In this document: positions 1-11,756 of the stretch, piece by piece | Numbering within the stretch: position 1 is the first letter of the stretch | How the letters are laid out: every line of letters starts with the position of its first letter | Assembly: GCA_947462335.1 (NCBI GenBank) | Contig: OX381713.1 | Span: 23,676,381 to 23,740,380, forward strand | Length of the DNA stretch: 64,000 nt | DNA from: Harmothoe impar | Taxonomy: Eukaryota > Annelida > Polychaeta > Phyllodocida > Polynoidae | Reading direction: 5' to 3' | Position numbers and translations under genes: made by a program | Notes under the pieces: model-generated | Seen by the model: only the letters and a program-made list of their open reading frames with translations | What the model was told of the DNA's origin: nothing | The model's database searches: none

Positions 1-65
1 CCGGGTTTCGAACCCAGGACCTTTCGCGTGTTAGGCGAACGTGATGACCACTACACTACGGAACC
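1..65 (-). tRNA. tRNA-Val (AAC), cut by window edge
   Basis: Read on the minus strand, this matches the tRNA-Val(AAC) gene at 907-979 from the acceptor 5' strand (59-65) through the T arm. The last bases of the T arm and the 3' acceptor strand lie outside the window. The anticodon AAC and the B box are intact. It forms the left arm of an inverted repeat with the second copy, and the match continues about 40 bp past the tRNA into the spacer. Whether it is functional depends on the missing 3' acceptor strand. Confidence 0.85.
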
Positions 66-323
66 ACCTGGCCCATATCCAAACAGTTGTTCAATGACTC
101 AACAGACACCCCTCTATCAGATTCAGTCTATAGATTTGAAATAAGGCACCTTTAGCAACCATAGGAACCCTTAGCAAACCCAATGTAGATCTTTAAACAC
201 AGACGTAGCAGTGCTGACAGTAGGAACCTTTAGCAACCACGTAAAAGTTCATAAAACGTGGACGTAACATAGGTATCAACCATTGCTACCAGTGCATGTA
301 AAAGTGCCTACGTCTGCGTTTAT

Positions 324-432
324 TAGGGACCTTTAGCACGTAAAAGCTCATTAAACGCAGACGTATCATATCCTTTCAGCCCTGCTACGTCTGTGTTTTA
401 TAAGCTTTTATGTGGTTTGCTAAAGGTCCCTA
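324..432. mobile_element. CTTTAGC palindromic MITE (family A), copy 1
   Basis: A self-complementary unit starting TAGGGACCTTTAGC and ending GCTAAAGGTCCCTA, with inner inverted motifs around AACGCAGACGTA and TACGTCTGTGTT. Degenerate or nested partial copies surround it from about 145 to 545 in both orientations, so this locus is a small cluster. Superfamily unknown; there is no coding capacity. Confidence 0.75.
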
Positions 433-906
433 TTGAGCTATGTTGTGTTTGCTAAAGGTCCCTAGTATGGGCTACGTCTGCTTTTAATGAGCTATGTCAG
501 GTAATAGGGACCTTTAGCAAACCCAACATAGCTCAAATTTGTTAAAGTTTCTTGGCTTTGGATAGACATGCTCTGTATTTGCTAACCAAGGTATGCCTAG
601 GTCAATTATTAGAGCCCAGTTTTGGTCATATTGCAGCCTCTGTGGAGCTGTTGTGTTAGCATTCATGTTTAAATTGTCAGCATAATCAAAATATGGAAGC
701 ACAGATTATGTTTATTATGTTAATACGTATATTACCTCGGCCCCACCTCCTACATGGTCCTGTTTTACTTTTATTTCATTTATACATTACAATTTTGTGT
801 GGCCTTATCAAGATAGTTTACACCCAGTGTTCAAAAGCTATAGTTAATCAATGTTCTGGAGTATGTCTGTTGGCTGACTGAACAACTGTTTGTATGTGGG
901 CCAGGT

Positions 907-979
907 GGTTCCGTAGTGTAGTGGTCATCACGTTCGCCTAACACGCGAAAGGTCCTGGGTTCGAAACCCGGCGGAACCT
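907..979 (+). tRNA. tRNA-Val (AAC)
   Basis: A complete 73-nt cloverleaf is visible. The acceptor stem GGTTCCG (907-913) pairs with CGGAACC (972-978). The A box TAGTGTAGTGG, an anticodon loop with AAC, and a T arm with GGGTTCGAAACCC are present. A TTTT run at 985-988 is a plausible Pol III terminator. It should decode GTT/GTC valine codons. The discriminator base reads T, where animal tRNA-Val normally has A, so reduced function is possible. It lies divergently to the copy at 1-65. Confidence 0.93.
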
Positions 980-2516
980 ACTCCTTTTGGAGGCCTACTA
1001 GCTTACTCACATGGATAGGCTATACCAATGTCCTATCATCATTATCATTATGTTCTATATAAGGTATTTCGCCTAATTCAATAAGGGTATGCTTACCCCA
1101 TTTTGTGCCCACATCTTTACTTCAATATGATATCTTTCCACATAGAGGTAGGTATATAACTTTATGGCGGTCTGAACTTGGTTGTATATAATGTGTATAC
1201 AAGTCATGCATATGACATAATCACATGGCCTCAGCCAGGTGTTAAGATTCCCAGTGGGTATTCTCCTATTGCCTCCCAATGCGTACTACCCCTACAATGC
1301 CTAAGATTGGATTGGTTAGAGATACAATATGGTATCTAGAGCCATATTCCATAATAAGCTATGAAGATAGCACACTGAAATAGTGTTACAATGGTATACA
1401 TTCTGGGAAAAGGCAGAGGTGCAATTTAGGAGCTGGTCCAATTACGGCAATTTGCAAGCTTCCCTCCCCAATATCTCAATGCATTTGGATTATTCGTTGG
1501 GTAATGAAATAGCCGCTTGTAACTTTATTTCATAAGATGTATCAGATCTATTGCCTCTGGTAATTTAACAGTTTAAGGTACATATAGCAACCCAACGATA
1601 TCCAGCCATACAACCAACAAACCAACGACTGACTTTATGAAAGCACACCACCTCCTGCACAACCTGAAACTCTGACTAGTTTTGTGTAAACACACCACAT
1701 ATAAACACTAAAACTACGGACCACCATGTATCTATCTCACTACAAATCCCTACAAATTGAATCGGCGGTCTTTCCCTCTGATGTCTCTCTATACATTAGG
1801 CATAGATGTGGCCAGGTTATAAATGGGTTTTCTGTAGGGGCAGGTCCCTCAGCCCCCCCCCCCCCCCAGCTAACAGGATCTCTACTTGGAGTGAGACTAG
1901 TAATAGGCTCAACAAACTACTTTATCACCCAATGTAAACCATACAGACAGCCGTAGGGCATCTATACACAAGCCCTTTGACACTTGGTTCCTGAGGTATG
2001 CACTGCCACTGGTAACTGCTGATATAGGGTAGATTTGATCACACTGACATCACACTGTATTTTGCAATTCTGGCGTGGCAGTTATCTGAGCCTGTGAGTT
2101 ATCTGGCTCCGAGAACCATTTTAGAACATAACAGTTTTTTTTTAAACTTTTGAAGGCATTTTTGTGCTTTTACTACTAAAAAGAGGTTGTACTAAAACTC
2201 TTTTTTTGACTGAAAAGATGAGAAATAGGAGAAGTTTTCTCTCCTAATCCTTAAAGAATTTGGTTGAAAAAAAAAAAAAAATCGTCCGGCTTATAGCGCC
2301 AGCGGCTATAATTATGTGTGGCGGATAGAGAAGGAATTGTGAGAGTAGATTGGGGTTGTATAAGCATATGGTTCTGGTTATTATAGACAGAAAGACTATA
2401 GGCCTACAGAAAACCGTTGGGGCTAGACGGCCAATATTCGTATAACATATACTTTATAGTGGGTGGAAAGGGAGGGGGGGGGGTCAGGGAGGGTTACGTG
2501 TAGGCGAATATATCAA
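980..2516. other. No gene seen; homopolymer runs only
   Basis: No supported coding or RNA gene. It contains a C run (about 1854-1868), an A run near 2268-2281 and a G run near 2472-2482. ORFs here are short and lack coding character. Confidence 0.5.
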
Positions 2517-2623
2517 TAGGGACATTTAGCAAACCCGATGTAGCTCATTAAACACAGACGTAGTAGTAGGGATAGGCTACGTCTACGTTTATTGAGCTTT
2601 TATCTGGTTGCTAAAGGTCCCTA
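2517..2623. mobile_element. CTTTAGC palindromic MITE (family A), copy 2
   Basis: Same termini as copy 1 (TAGGGACATTTAGC and GCTAAAGGTCCCTA) and the same inner motifs, 107 bp. It is a solitary copy with no tRNA nearby. Confidence 0.78.
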
Positions 2624-3065
2624 GTGTCTTGACGTTACATTATATTATGCTGTTTACCCATATACTACAAGTAGTAGTGACATTATGATCATGATATTTT
2701 GTATCTGATGAGTGTGGTCTGACTATAGATCGCATTTATAACATCGGTAGAAGAATTGTTGGTCTGATGCGTGGGTGGGGTTAACTTTACCAATAGAATC
2801 GGTGGGATGACGCAGGTGCTGAAGGATATACTGTAAACATTGTATACATATAATGAGTGCATATCTATTGATTTCAGTGTGAGTATATACATAGTGGGTG
2901 GGACTCTACACATGGCCACTCAGTTAAGTCTACCTGTAAATTAGGCACATGGATAATATATGTACTTATTCTACTACCTTCGACATCATAGAGTCTACAA
3001 TGTATGCCCAGACTATATTAGAAAAAGTCACATAGGGTGACGAGGGAGTTGGACTTACAGATATC

Positions 3066-3446
3066 CTACTGGTAAATGTTACAGTGTAGCCTATATGATA
3101 AGCTCATCAAGGATGCTTTTTTTTTTTTTTCTTTCTTTTGTTGTTGATTATTTTTATTGGAGGTAAATTCTTTGATACACTGCAAGTTTTTCAAACCAAT
3201 GTCATGGGGGATAACGTTCAGAGAAACCAACTTAGATAAAGGTATCAGGTTCATTAGCAGGACTAGACTTCTGTTCACCATTGTGGCTGTGGCTGATGGC
3301 CATGGCACCTCTTCCTCTAACAACCTGCCAGACACACACCTTAGCTGCCTTCTGGTCACTTTAATTGTGTCACTAATGCTTCCACTGCTGGCTTCCTCCT
3401 CCAACTGGTCTCCTACCTTTATGTACAGGACCTTGGCCAGATTCAT
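3066..3446 (-). pseudogene. Possible retroposed ORF with A-rich tail
   Basis: A 126-codon ORF on the minus strand starts MNLAKVLYIKVGDQLEEE. On that strand the sequence runs into AATAAA followed by an A-rich stretch ending in a run of A's (plus-strand 3116-3160), which looks like a polyadenylated 3' end. The ORF continues through the A tract into lysine codons, so its C-terminus is not genuine. The opposite strand is also open for 112 codons, which weakens the case. I do not recognise the protein. A processed pseudogene or the tail of a retroelement fits; chance is possible. Confidence 0.22.
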
Positions 3447-3464
3447 CCCCTTAGTGATTTACTA

Positions 3465-3650
3465 CACTGTAAAAGGTTGGTTGCAATTTGTATAAAGTAC
3501 ATTCTACTGTAGGTGTACAGTTGCTTGTTGGTGAACAGCAGAATCTACTGTAAATCTCCAGTCGATTCTACTGTAAATCCATTCTACAGTACATTCTATT
3601 GTAAATTTACAGTCGATTCTACTGTGTACCCACACTTACTATTTACAGTG
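3465..3650. mobile_element. CACTGTAAA MITE (family C), copy 1
   Basis: Termini CACTGTAAAAGG and ATTTACAGTG are flanked by TA on both sides, suggesting a TA target duplication as in Tc1/mariner-type elements. The interior is a series of short self-complementary units of the type TCTACTGTAGA. 186 bp, noncoding. Confidence 0.78.
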
Positions 3651-4739
3651 TATAAGGATAGATCTGATACCTTCGTATGCATAGCCATCTTGGCTCTCAT
3701 CTACGAATATCTCGCGAGATTTAGGCCATGATATTCCAGGAACAAGCTGAGTTTCGAGGTCAGACCTAACCTCCCACGAGAAATACTACATTTGGGATCA
3801 AATTGAGCTCTGTGATATTGTTATACATGACTGCCTGCCTCTTCCTTTTTGTATGCATTCTTCCTTATCCCTCTTCCCTTCCTGTGTGTCCCTCTGCCAG
3901 CCTCCCTGAATATCTGTACCTCTACCACCACTTTGCCTCATTTTCGGTTTCACTATAATACAATTTACAGTGTGGGGTCATAAGAAACCAGCTAAGGTTA
4001 CAATGAATTGTGGGAACAAAATAAATAATGCCACGTAGCTGTGGGGAATTCCCTTCAACATGTCTACAGGTGTTGCTACCTTATAGACTTTACATGTCAA
4101 CAGCAGAGCCTGACATGTGTATGACAAGCTACTATATATGTACCAGACTATGATAGCTTCACCCAGTCTTGTCCTTGCCCCCTTCCTGCCTCCTCACTGC
4201 CGTCTGGCCTAGCTATCAGCCACCTTCTCACCCAGACAGACAATGCCAAGGGTCTAGACACATAGTGTGTAAGGTTATTGCATTAGAGCATTGGAATTGC
4301 TGAACCAGATGGCATGCAAGTGAGTGGTGGTGGTTTCTATAGTACAGTCATGTAGCTGCTTGGTTCTAGAAACCGTAATTAGGATAGTGGAAATAATCTA
4401 GATTTATACTGTATAGACAACAGGGATCTGCAACAATATTGGACTAATGATAACAATAATATAGGTGCATGTATATCAGGTATTTGCCTTACCAATAGGT
4501 GTTGTTGCCCATATGTTACCTGAAACAGACCTCTTTTCTGTTGACCTTACTTAGTGCCTGTGGTTGTTTATTATGTGTCTGTGTCGTTACATATAAGCTC
4601 TAACAAACATCATGTCAGACCAGACTGTTTGTTTTGTGTCTCAGGCTCAGGCTCAGTACCCTTAATGCTGTAATGAGGCAAGCTTGTGGACTGTCTGACT
4701 TATCTTATTCAGCCCTATGGTATAATATACACTGTACAA

Positions 4740-4932
4740 ATAGTTAGTGTAGGTAGGGACTACACGGTAGAATCTACTGTAGATCTACATTAGAATAGAC
4801 TGTAGAATATATTTACAGTAGAATCTACTGTAGATTCACAGTAGATTCTACTGTTTACCTACAATGAACTGAACACATACAGTAGAATCTACTGTACACC
4901 TACCAAAATGGCAACCAACGTTTTACAGAGTG
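4740..4932. mobile_element. CACTGTAAA MITE (family C), copy 2
   Basis: Inverted relative to copy 1: the right end carries the GGCAACCAACGTTTTACAG side. The interior again consists of GTAGAATCTACTGTA units. One base in the right terminus is changed (AGAGTG in place of ACAGTG). Confidence 0.72.
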
Positions 4933-6054
4933 GTATATTGGTAATTTGCTATAATATACTGACGCTATGAGAGTGAGTTATAACAGACTTAAGATTGTAA
5001 TATGAATCTTTTATTACATTGCAGTTTAATACAGAAATTAAAGCCAAAAATATGAACCCTTTTTGTAAGGGTATTTCGGGTTGATATTTAGGCCTATCGG
5101 CTAGCCCACTTTCTGCCATAGTTATGAGCAAGTGCGTATTTTCCTCAGCGGCCCCTTTTAGGCTGAAAATATTTTTTCGACACCTTTTGAATCGAAGTAA
5201 CGCACAGGCTTTTTCAATGTTCAGCCTCCAGCGATAGGGTCAAGATCTCACTGGCGGCTCCATCCCCAAACCTACCAACCCCACCCATCGTTAAATAATG
5301 AACTTAAATGGACAACCACTCCGACAGTGCCTTAGAGCAGTAAAATGAAGTTAGTCCTATGCCTTGTGCAGTCTGCTAAACTAGATACTAACCCTGTCTG
5401 GCCGAGTGAAAAAAAGGATCTGATTGAAATGTAAAAGAGCAATCTCTAGCGGCCAGCCCAGGTCTGCAGTGTTTTATCAGCCCATTACAGGCTCTACTCG
5501 GGTTACCCGGTGCGTCCCTCTAAGAGGCAGCATGCCTTAAGTTAAGCCGGGCATCCACTGCTGAGTCTTTGTTGGGAATCCCATATGTTCAAGTTAAAAT
5601 GGACGGAAGTTTTTTTTTCAGTGCATCTCTTGCTGTGAGTGCTCGCAATGATGTATCCGCTAGGGATGTGCAGAGTGTACTTTTTTTAATTCAAGATTAT
5701 TTTGCTAGTAAATTCGCAAACAACTCGTGACAGTGCATGGGTTATCCCCTTTGTTCAGCAGCGGACAGAGAACAAAAGTATATTCTAAAATAGAATAAAA
5801 TGGGGGAAGGGGTCCAGTGCGTATCGAAGCACCGGTATCGAAAAACGGTTTGGGGTCATGGTAAAACGAAATATCATTAGAAACGATTTATTTAATTCAA
5901 ACCGGGGTCCTTACCCCCTTTAATCGTTTCCCCTTCTCTACTATTCACCCCTTCCCTATATTGTTGAAGAACTCAACCGCAGATCCCCGAGGGGGTATCC
6001 GGTATGTATAACAGCCATCAATTACCATATGGGGAAGGGGTTAGTATATGTGTA
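4933..6054. other. No gene seen
   Basis: Unique-looking noncoding sequence without a supported ORF, RNA gene or recognisable repeat. Confidence 0.4.
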
Positions 6055-6246
6055 CACTGTAAAAAGTTGGTTGCCATTTTCGTAGGTGTACAGCAGACTC
6101 TAATGTAGGTGTACCGTTTATTGTAGGTAAACAGTAGTATCTACTGTAGATCTACAGTAGATTCTACTGTAAATCGTTTCTACAGTAGATTCTACTGTAG
6201 ATCTACAGTAGATTCTACTGTGTACCTACACTAACTATTTACAGTG
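6055..6246. mobile_element. CACTGTAAA MITE (family C), copy 3
   Basis: A 192 bp copy with termini CACTGTAAAAAGTTGG and CTATTTACAGTG and a TA on each side. It is the best-preserved member: the interior holds CTACTGTAGATCTACAGTAG palindromes in tandem. Confidence 0.82.
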
Positions 6247-7872
6247 TAGTGGTATAGGGACCATACTTACAATGAGGCCTATATAAATTGAGGGTGGGAA
6301 ATCAACTCTTAAATAACCTCAAGAACCCCGCTTGTAAAAGTTACATTGCTAAACGCTGTATATTCACAACGGTCATTAATACAGGTCCAGCACAGAGCAA
6401 CTGAAGGGTGACTCAGCATGGACCCTCCTCTAATTCTCCTCCTCAAGCAAGATGGCGGCCTGCCAACAATCCATGTGCACTGATAACATGGGCTTCTAAA
6501 TAACCATCCTAAAATATTGGCAGGAAATACCAGTATGCCTGTTTTGATAGTTCCTTAATACATTGTCTTCTGTGGGTGGATGTTTTTTGGTACTTATAAA
6601 TATTCGGTGTTACTGTTCACAGACATCAGTATACCAAGACCTTGACTGATGGGTTTGAATTAGAATCGGAGCTACACGTGTCCTTGGTCACGTGCCCCTC
6701 ATCAGGTGTTAAGGACCGCCACGTCAAGACATTAAATCCAGGTGAGGTATGGCCAGGTGCGTTCGGGTACCACAGACATAAGGCGGTAGATTTTCTTTTC
6801 AGAGGAAAATATTACTAGTACTCTTTTTTTTCCAGAGGAAGATATTACTAGTACTCAGCAGTATTTTGTATCATTCTAGGCTAAAGAAAAATACAGATGT
6901 GTGCCAGGTCACCAGACCCTATCTAGTAAAACAGGGCTGAGCTTAGACTTTTATTTTAAAATTTTAAAAAAGAAAGAAAATTTTAAATTAAGTAAGATCC
7001 GACCTGTAAATACCCTAGATTTTCAGTGATGGAACCTGAAATACACCTTTTATAAAAAAATAATTAAAAAGACCCAAACACATTTTAGGTTAGGCCAAGG
7101 GGACAGGGTAGGTCGGGTCATCTGAACATAAGGCCTTGTTAGGTTGTCTATACTTTGTGACAGTGAATCTCATGTACAAACTGTACATAGACATACAGAG
7201 GACACCTCATTCATTATAGCTGAAAGTGCCCTATAAGGATGGCACGCCATGTAATGTGCATGTCACATGGTACCTTCACAGGAGAGGAACGCCAGGAGAG
7301 GGTTCACTCAGTGTGATACAGCACGCAAATAGACAGCTTACATTGGACGCCATCATGCCCAAAGGCCCATGCTTATTTGTTCTCATTAAGGTAGGCATAT
7401 TATCAATCTGTATCAGGTAAAATAAAAACCTTGGATTCGGCTAATTCTCTAAGAAAATCGTATCAACTAGAACACACACCAAGGATTTCTGCCGAAATAT
7501 CGAACATATAACTTGCATTTACTAAGATTTCAGAGGAGAGAAAATGTAAGAAAGATGGCAGTCAATGCTTGGAAGAGATCCCGAGCGTTCTTTTTGATCA
7601 GCTATATATATATTTTTTGATCAGCTATATTTAAAAAAGACAACATAATCAAAGGTTTATATTTTACGTGATACGCCCTGATAAAAAAAAAGACAACAGA
7701 ATCAAAGGTTTCTATTTTCACGCGATACCGCCTGATTATGCACAAATGGCATAAGGTGCACTTGAACTTGAAGGGTTAATCCCAGACTCTACAACAGAAT
7801 CATTAGATGGTGTTAGTTTAATCTGCCAGAATCGGACTGTTGCATGCATCATGCAATATCCAACCTGTTTAT
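6247..7872. other. No gene seen; local A/T-rich duplications
   Basis: Contains short local duplications, for example GAGGAAGATATTACTAGTAC near 6800-6855 and GACAACATAATCAAAGGTTT near 7640-7710. No gene is supported. Confidence 0.4.
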
Positions 7873-8074
7873 CCCTTTAAGGGCCGCATAGTGCTGTACT
7901 GCGTTTGGTCGTCATGATGCATGAATGCAAACCTGGCGAGTAACTAGCCAGTACCGCATTCATGCAGCCCAATACAGGGTTGATAATATTATACTCCCGA
8001 AGGGTCAGCATGATTCATGCATCATGAGGATAAAGGGCATGATGCGTTTAAAGCACTATGCGGTCCTTAAAGAG
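7873..8074. mobile_element. piggyBac-type MITE (family B, TTAA), copy 1
   Basis: The left end CCCTTTAAGGGCCGCATAGT and the right end ACTATGCGGTCCTTAAAGAG are inverted. TTAA follows on the right; the left flank reads TTAT. The interior is a nested palindrome around CATGATGCATGAATGCA and GCATTCATGCAG. TTAA duplication plus CCC termini are hallmarks of piggyBac elements; this copy is noncoding. Confidence 0.8.
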
Positions 8075-8369
8075 TTAATGCTGGTAGGAGTACATCTGCA
8101 TGGATTTACAGTTTGAATGTACCGTGGCAGTCAGCAACTCTTGGTGTGTCTAAAGCTATGCTTTTCTAAAGTTGGTTAAATATTTAGATCAGAGTGTATT
8201 CTTATTGACTGTAGAGAAACTGACCAGGAGACCATGATAGTGACAGAGCGTAGTGATACAGGTCTCTATACCACTTCTTAGCATTTACCATTTATAGCTA
8301 AGCTTCCATATGATATACCAAAATAGAGAATAAATATGCAAGTAGTCTGTAGATTCTGCACACATATTG

Positions 8370-9170
8370 AAGAGGGGGCCGAGTCAGTTAGACAATAGGA
8401 ATAGCATATCTAAATGCCACAGCTGTTATTTACTTTCTAAATTAACTGGCCACACAACTGACATTTAGGTAAATTTGGTCAACCGCTGGAGAGATAGACA
8501 TCCTGAGTTGTGGGAATAAGGCAATAGGGTCAACAGAGTAGTAGATGGCTTCGAGCAGCTCAAACAAAGAAAAGAGAAATATTATGTTAAATACTTGCTC
8601 TGATCAAGTGATATGGGTTATGGACATTACAAGCGAGGAGTGGATACATGGACAAATGGGTGAAGGGTGATTCTAATCTTAATGCAGTTAGTATGGATGT
8701 GGACACTGGCAGCATATCAGTGGCAGTAGTTTCACACTAGAAGTTCAAGAACATGGAATAGGGAAGCATAAAGTAAAAATCTAGGATCAGCATGAAATAC
8801 ACTATACATGTTATGTATACAAAAGAAGATGACAAGTAATGAAGGAATAAGGTCCGGAATAACAATGGCTAACAGCGAGGACACTACTACAGTGTCCAAC
8901 TTAAAACCACACACCCCCAACCCACCTCTTTGAAGTGACCTTATTTTTTAGTTTAGTCAACACAATTAGGAGTGGCTGGGAGGCTATAAACTGGCTGGGT
9001 GTGAGGATATTAATGTGTGCTCAGCCCTTGTGCTGTGAGTTATTATTACACTACAAATAACAATGTGTCAGCAGGCCCTCTCACAAGGTGTTATCTTTGT
9101 GTATCTTTATTGTATGAGAGGTCACTGACTCAGATCAAACATGTCTAATATGAAAAACACTTCATTCAGA
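8370..9170. repeat. Diverged duplicated segment (partner near 31.9-32.9 kb)
   Basis: Collinear blocks are shared with 31885-32945: GTTAGACAATAGGAAT, TTTGGTCAACCGCTG, the AATGTGTCAGCAG block and GAGAGGTCACTG. Similarity drops out between the blocks. The shared order suggests an old segmental duplication or a long dispersed repeat rather than a single short element. Confidence 0.65.
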
Positions 9171-9709
9171 CCACTGTTGTATATTAGTCTGAGAGAAGTG
9201 TTTTTGATTCTACTCTTGCCCCCTTGAGCTATGAAGACCTTATTCTGAATTAGAAAAACAATGGACAGTCTACAGAGGTTCCAAATTCTAGTTCCAACAA
9301 GCCAGGTCGCTGCCATCTGGGTTCTTGTATCATCAACTGTACATGGGCAGGTTTTTACTTTAATGTCAGTTAAAGGATGCTGCTTTGTTTGAGGATAAGA
9401 TTCGTTACCTTCTTTACCAATGATTTAACTTGTTTTATTCCTTATGTCAGCATCGTGTTTACTGGGTCCATTGCATGTTCTACTTCTATAATTATATCAA
9501 ACATAAGTACACTGGAACATTATAGCTCTTTAAAGACAAATACATTCCCATCCTTATTACCTTTAGATCAGTTCCCTTCTCTGATTCTGCTTTGTCGGGC
9601 GCCTATTTCATCATTCATATCTGCTAATGATTTGGAGATATTGGTGGGATAGAAAGCGCATCTAAAATATGTCCAGCTGACGACCATCATAGAGAGAAAG
9701 ACACACACA
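9171..9709. other. No gene seen
   Basis: One 91-codon opening (9377-9652) has no coding character or splice context that I could support. Confidence 0.35.
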
Positions 9710-10200
9710 GCCTTTAAATCAATACTTATAGACCAGCCTATTTGTTGCATTTAACCTGAGAAGCTGCATCTGTCAATAAATGTCACTTCCTGTCCTTGAC
9801 CCGAGTACCCCCTTGTAGACCTCCGTCTCCCCTGACCTGGGCATCCTGAGGTCCCCAGTACAGGGTGTTTTTAACACAACCCCTGACGCCCTCAGAACCA
9901 GGAGACTTGCACCCCTAATCATCTGTCCTTCTCCAGGCTGCCCCATATTTGCTGACAGGATGAGATATTTGCAGACAAGAGCTCATATTTGCTGACAAGC
10001 TCCCTGCACCCCCTGTCGACCTTGTGAGTCCCTGATATGACAGCCCGGGGCAAGGCAGGACATTGCTCAGCAATGCCGCTCCTGCATTTTCACAATTCCT
10101 TTTCCTGCAGCATTTCTTTCTTTCCCCTGGTACCAGAGGGCCATTAACCAAGCCACTGTAGGCCTGGCCCCTTGGGATGAGTGTACCTTTAAGGCTATAA
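9710..10200 (-). repeat. Dispersed repeat (family F), copy 1
   Basis: An inverted copy of 35290-35790. Shared landmarks include three tandem-like CATATTTGCTGACA units, a TTTTTAACACAACCCCTGAC block, GGTTAATGGCC-type sequence and GACCAGCCTATTTGTTGCA. About 480 bp, with no ORF preserved between copies. Confidence 0.75.
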
Positions 10201-10307
10201 GGAATATGTATTGACCCTTTTTGGCAGTGTTCAAGTTTGGTTTAAAGTGACCTATGTTTTTATCAGAATCATTTATGAATGGTGAATTATGAGTCAATTG
10301 TACATCA

Positions 10308-10327
10308 CCCCCCCCCCCCCCCCCCCC
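10308..10327. repeat. Poly-C tract of about 19 bases
   Basis: A nearly uninterrupted C run, the longest homopolymer of several C/G runs in the window. A sequencing-length error here is likely. Confidence 0.9.
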
Positions 10328-10559
10328 AGCGCAGACACACACATTCAGCCGATGTCTAGCCACCTCCCATGAATTATAATCCGTTTAGAATGGGTAATGG
10401 GACAAAACTGTCTGAATTGAAAATCACAGTTCAAGATTTATAAATGATGGTAGAATCAGGTGGATGATGCCCATCAATATCTCATAAATAATGGCTATAA
10501 TGAGTGTACTATGTTATGTTATGGTAGAATTTAACAGTGAGGCTCACAGTGCCATACTG

Positions 10560-10748
10560 TTTCAGCCTTCAAGGGCCACATTGTTAGCATGATGCAGGAA
10601 TGCAGCCCTGGTAAGTATGGGGGTGATGCACTCCCAAAGCTAGGCTCAGCATGATGCATGAATGTAGCATGGATGATGCACCCTCTGGGGCTGCATTTAT
10701 GCATCGTGACGACCACAGACACCATTAAAGCAGTACCGGTATGTGGCC
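10560..10748. mobile_element. piggyBac-type MITE (family B), degraded copy 2
   Basis: The core with GCATGATGCATGAATG, CTGCATTTATGCATCGTGACGA and flanking CTTCAAGGGCC matches family B. Terminal TTAA sites are no longer clear. Confidence 0.65.
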
Positions 10749-11303
10749 CGGATTGGACTCAGTGTCCCGACACACATTGATTTCAATGCTCTTATTATAC
10801 AGGCACTGATACGAGACAGGCGCATACTCGAAACCAGAATTTATTGCCTAACCAATATTAGTTCAAGACCTCCCTATGTGCTTATACAAGTGTCAATAAC
10901 GACGCTCTTTTGAAATGCGGTAATTAAACACTACAGTATAATATGTGTATTGTCTTCATGTCAGTGTGGGTGTTATTGCTTTATCTATAGAGGTGCCCAG
11001 GCTATGTGAGGGTTGTACATGTTATAGCTTTAGACGCTGCCCATCCAAAACCGATACCAGCCGGGCTGCACCAGCTGGTACCTTGTACAGGTATAAAACT
11101 TTGTATGGCTTAGTCAGCAGACAGTCTGTATCACAAAATCTGAAATGGCCATATGTAAAATATTTCTGATACTGGTAGTTCAAAATTGATAAGTAATATA
11201 AGAATGGTGGACTGACCAAGAATGTTGTAGAAGTGTGGATATATGCATATTTCACTTAACACAGAGCAGGTGTTCATGTTCCTAAAACAACACCCTTCAG
11301 AGG
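10749..11303. other. No gene seen
   Basis: Overlapping ORFs on both strands (60-77 codons) have no supporting features. Confidence 0.35.
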
Positions 11304-11756
11304 CTAGGCTCGCGCTAGCCATTCGCCAATTTGCCTGTGGCGATAGAGAATTGTAACTGGCGAAAATTTATCATAAAAATACCCTGAATTTTCGCCACAT
11401 TTTACCCATTTGGCGAAAATTAGTATGCCTATACCTAGGCATATCATATACCATTGGAAAGAGAAAATTGTGAGGAAGTTGGTAAACCTAATTGCCAGCA
11501 GATAATGCCTAAGAATAAGTTAGATTACACCTTCAAAATATACCAATCTAGAGACATAGATATATCGCAATTTTTATGATTAATAGGTCATCACAAACCA
11601 CATATAGCTTGTACCCAGCCTTCAGTATATACATGGCCATACACCTACAGGCTAAACAAATAAATGTCTGGCGAATCTATTTGGAAATTGGCGAAAGAAA
11701 ATCGGCCGATTTTCGCCAGCCTGGCGAAAAAAATACAGATCCTAGCGCGAGCCTAG
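11304..11756. mobile_element. TIR element with CTAGGCTCGCGCTAG ends
   Basis: Perfect 15-bp terminal inverted repeats CTAGGCTCGCGCTAG (11304-11318) and CTAGCGCGAGCCTAG (11742-11756). Subterminal inverted motifs of the GGCGAAAAT type recur inside in both orientations (for example TTCGCCACATTTTACCCA and TTGGCGAAAGAAAATCGG). 453 bp, noncoding. I could not assign a superfamily. Confidence 0.78.

Larger units (their letters stand above)
1..978. repeat. Inverted repeat headed by tRNA-Val genes
   Basis: Arms at 1-107 and 865-978 are inverted copies. They contain the tRNA-Val gene plus about 40 bp of the inner flank (the shared inner sequence reads AACAACTGTTTG then GGGCCAGGTGG). The spacer of about 760 bp holds several nested copies of the CTTTAGC palindromic MITE. 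The inner flank is more diverged than the tRNA part, as expected if the tRNA is under selection or gene conversion. Confidence 0.8.

Noticed and set aside
3157..3495. 112-codon plus ORF opposite the retroposon-like ORF
   Set aside because: The A-rich tail and AATAAA are on the minus strand, so the minus direction is the better reading; the plus ORF also runs into a MITE.
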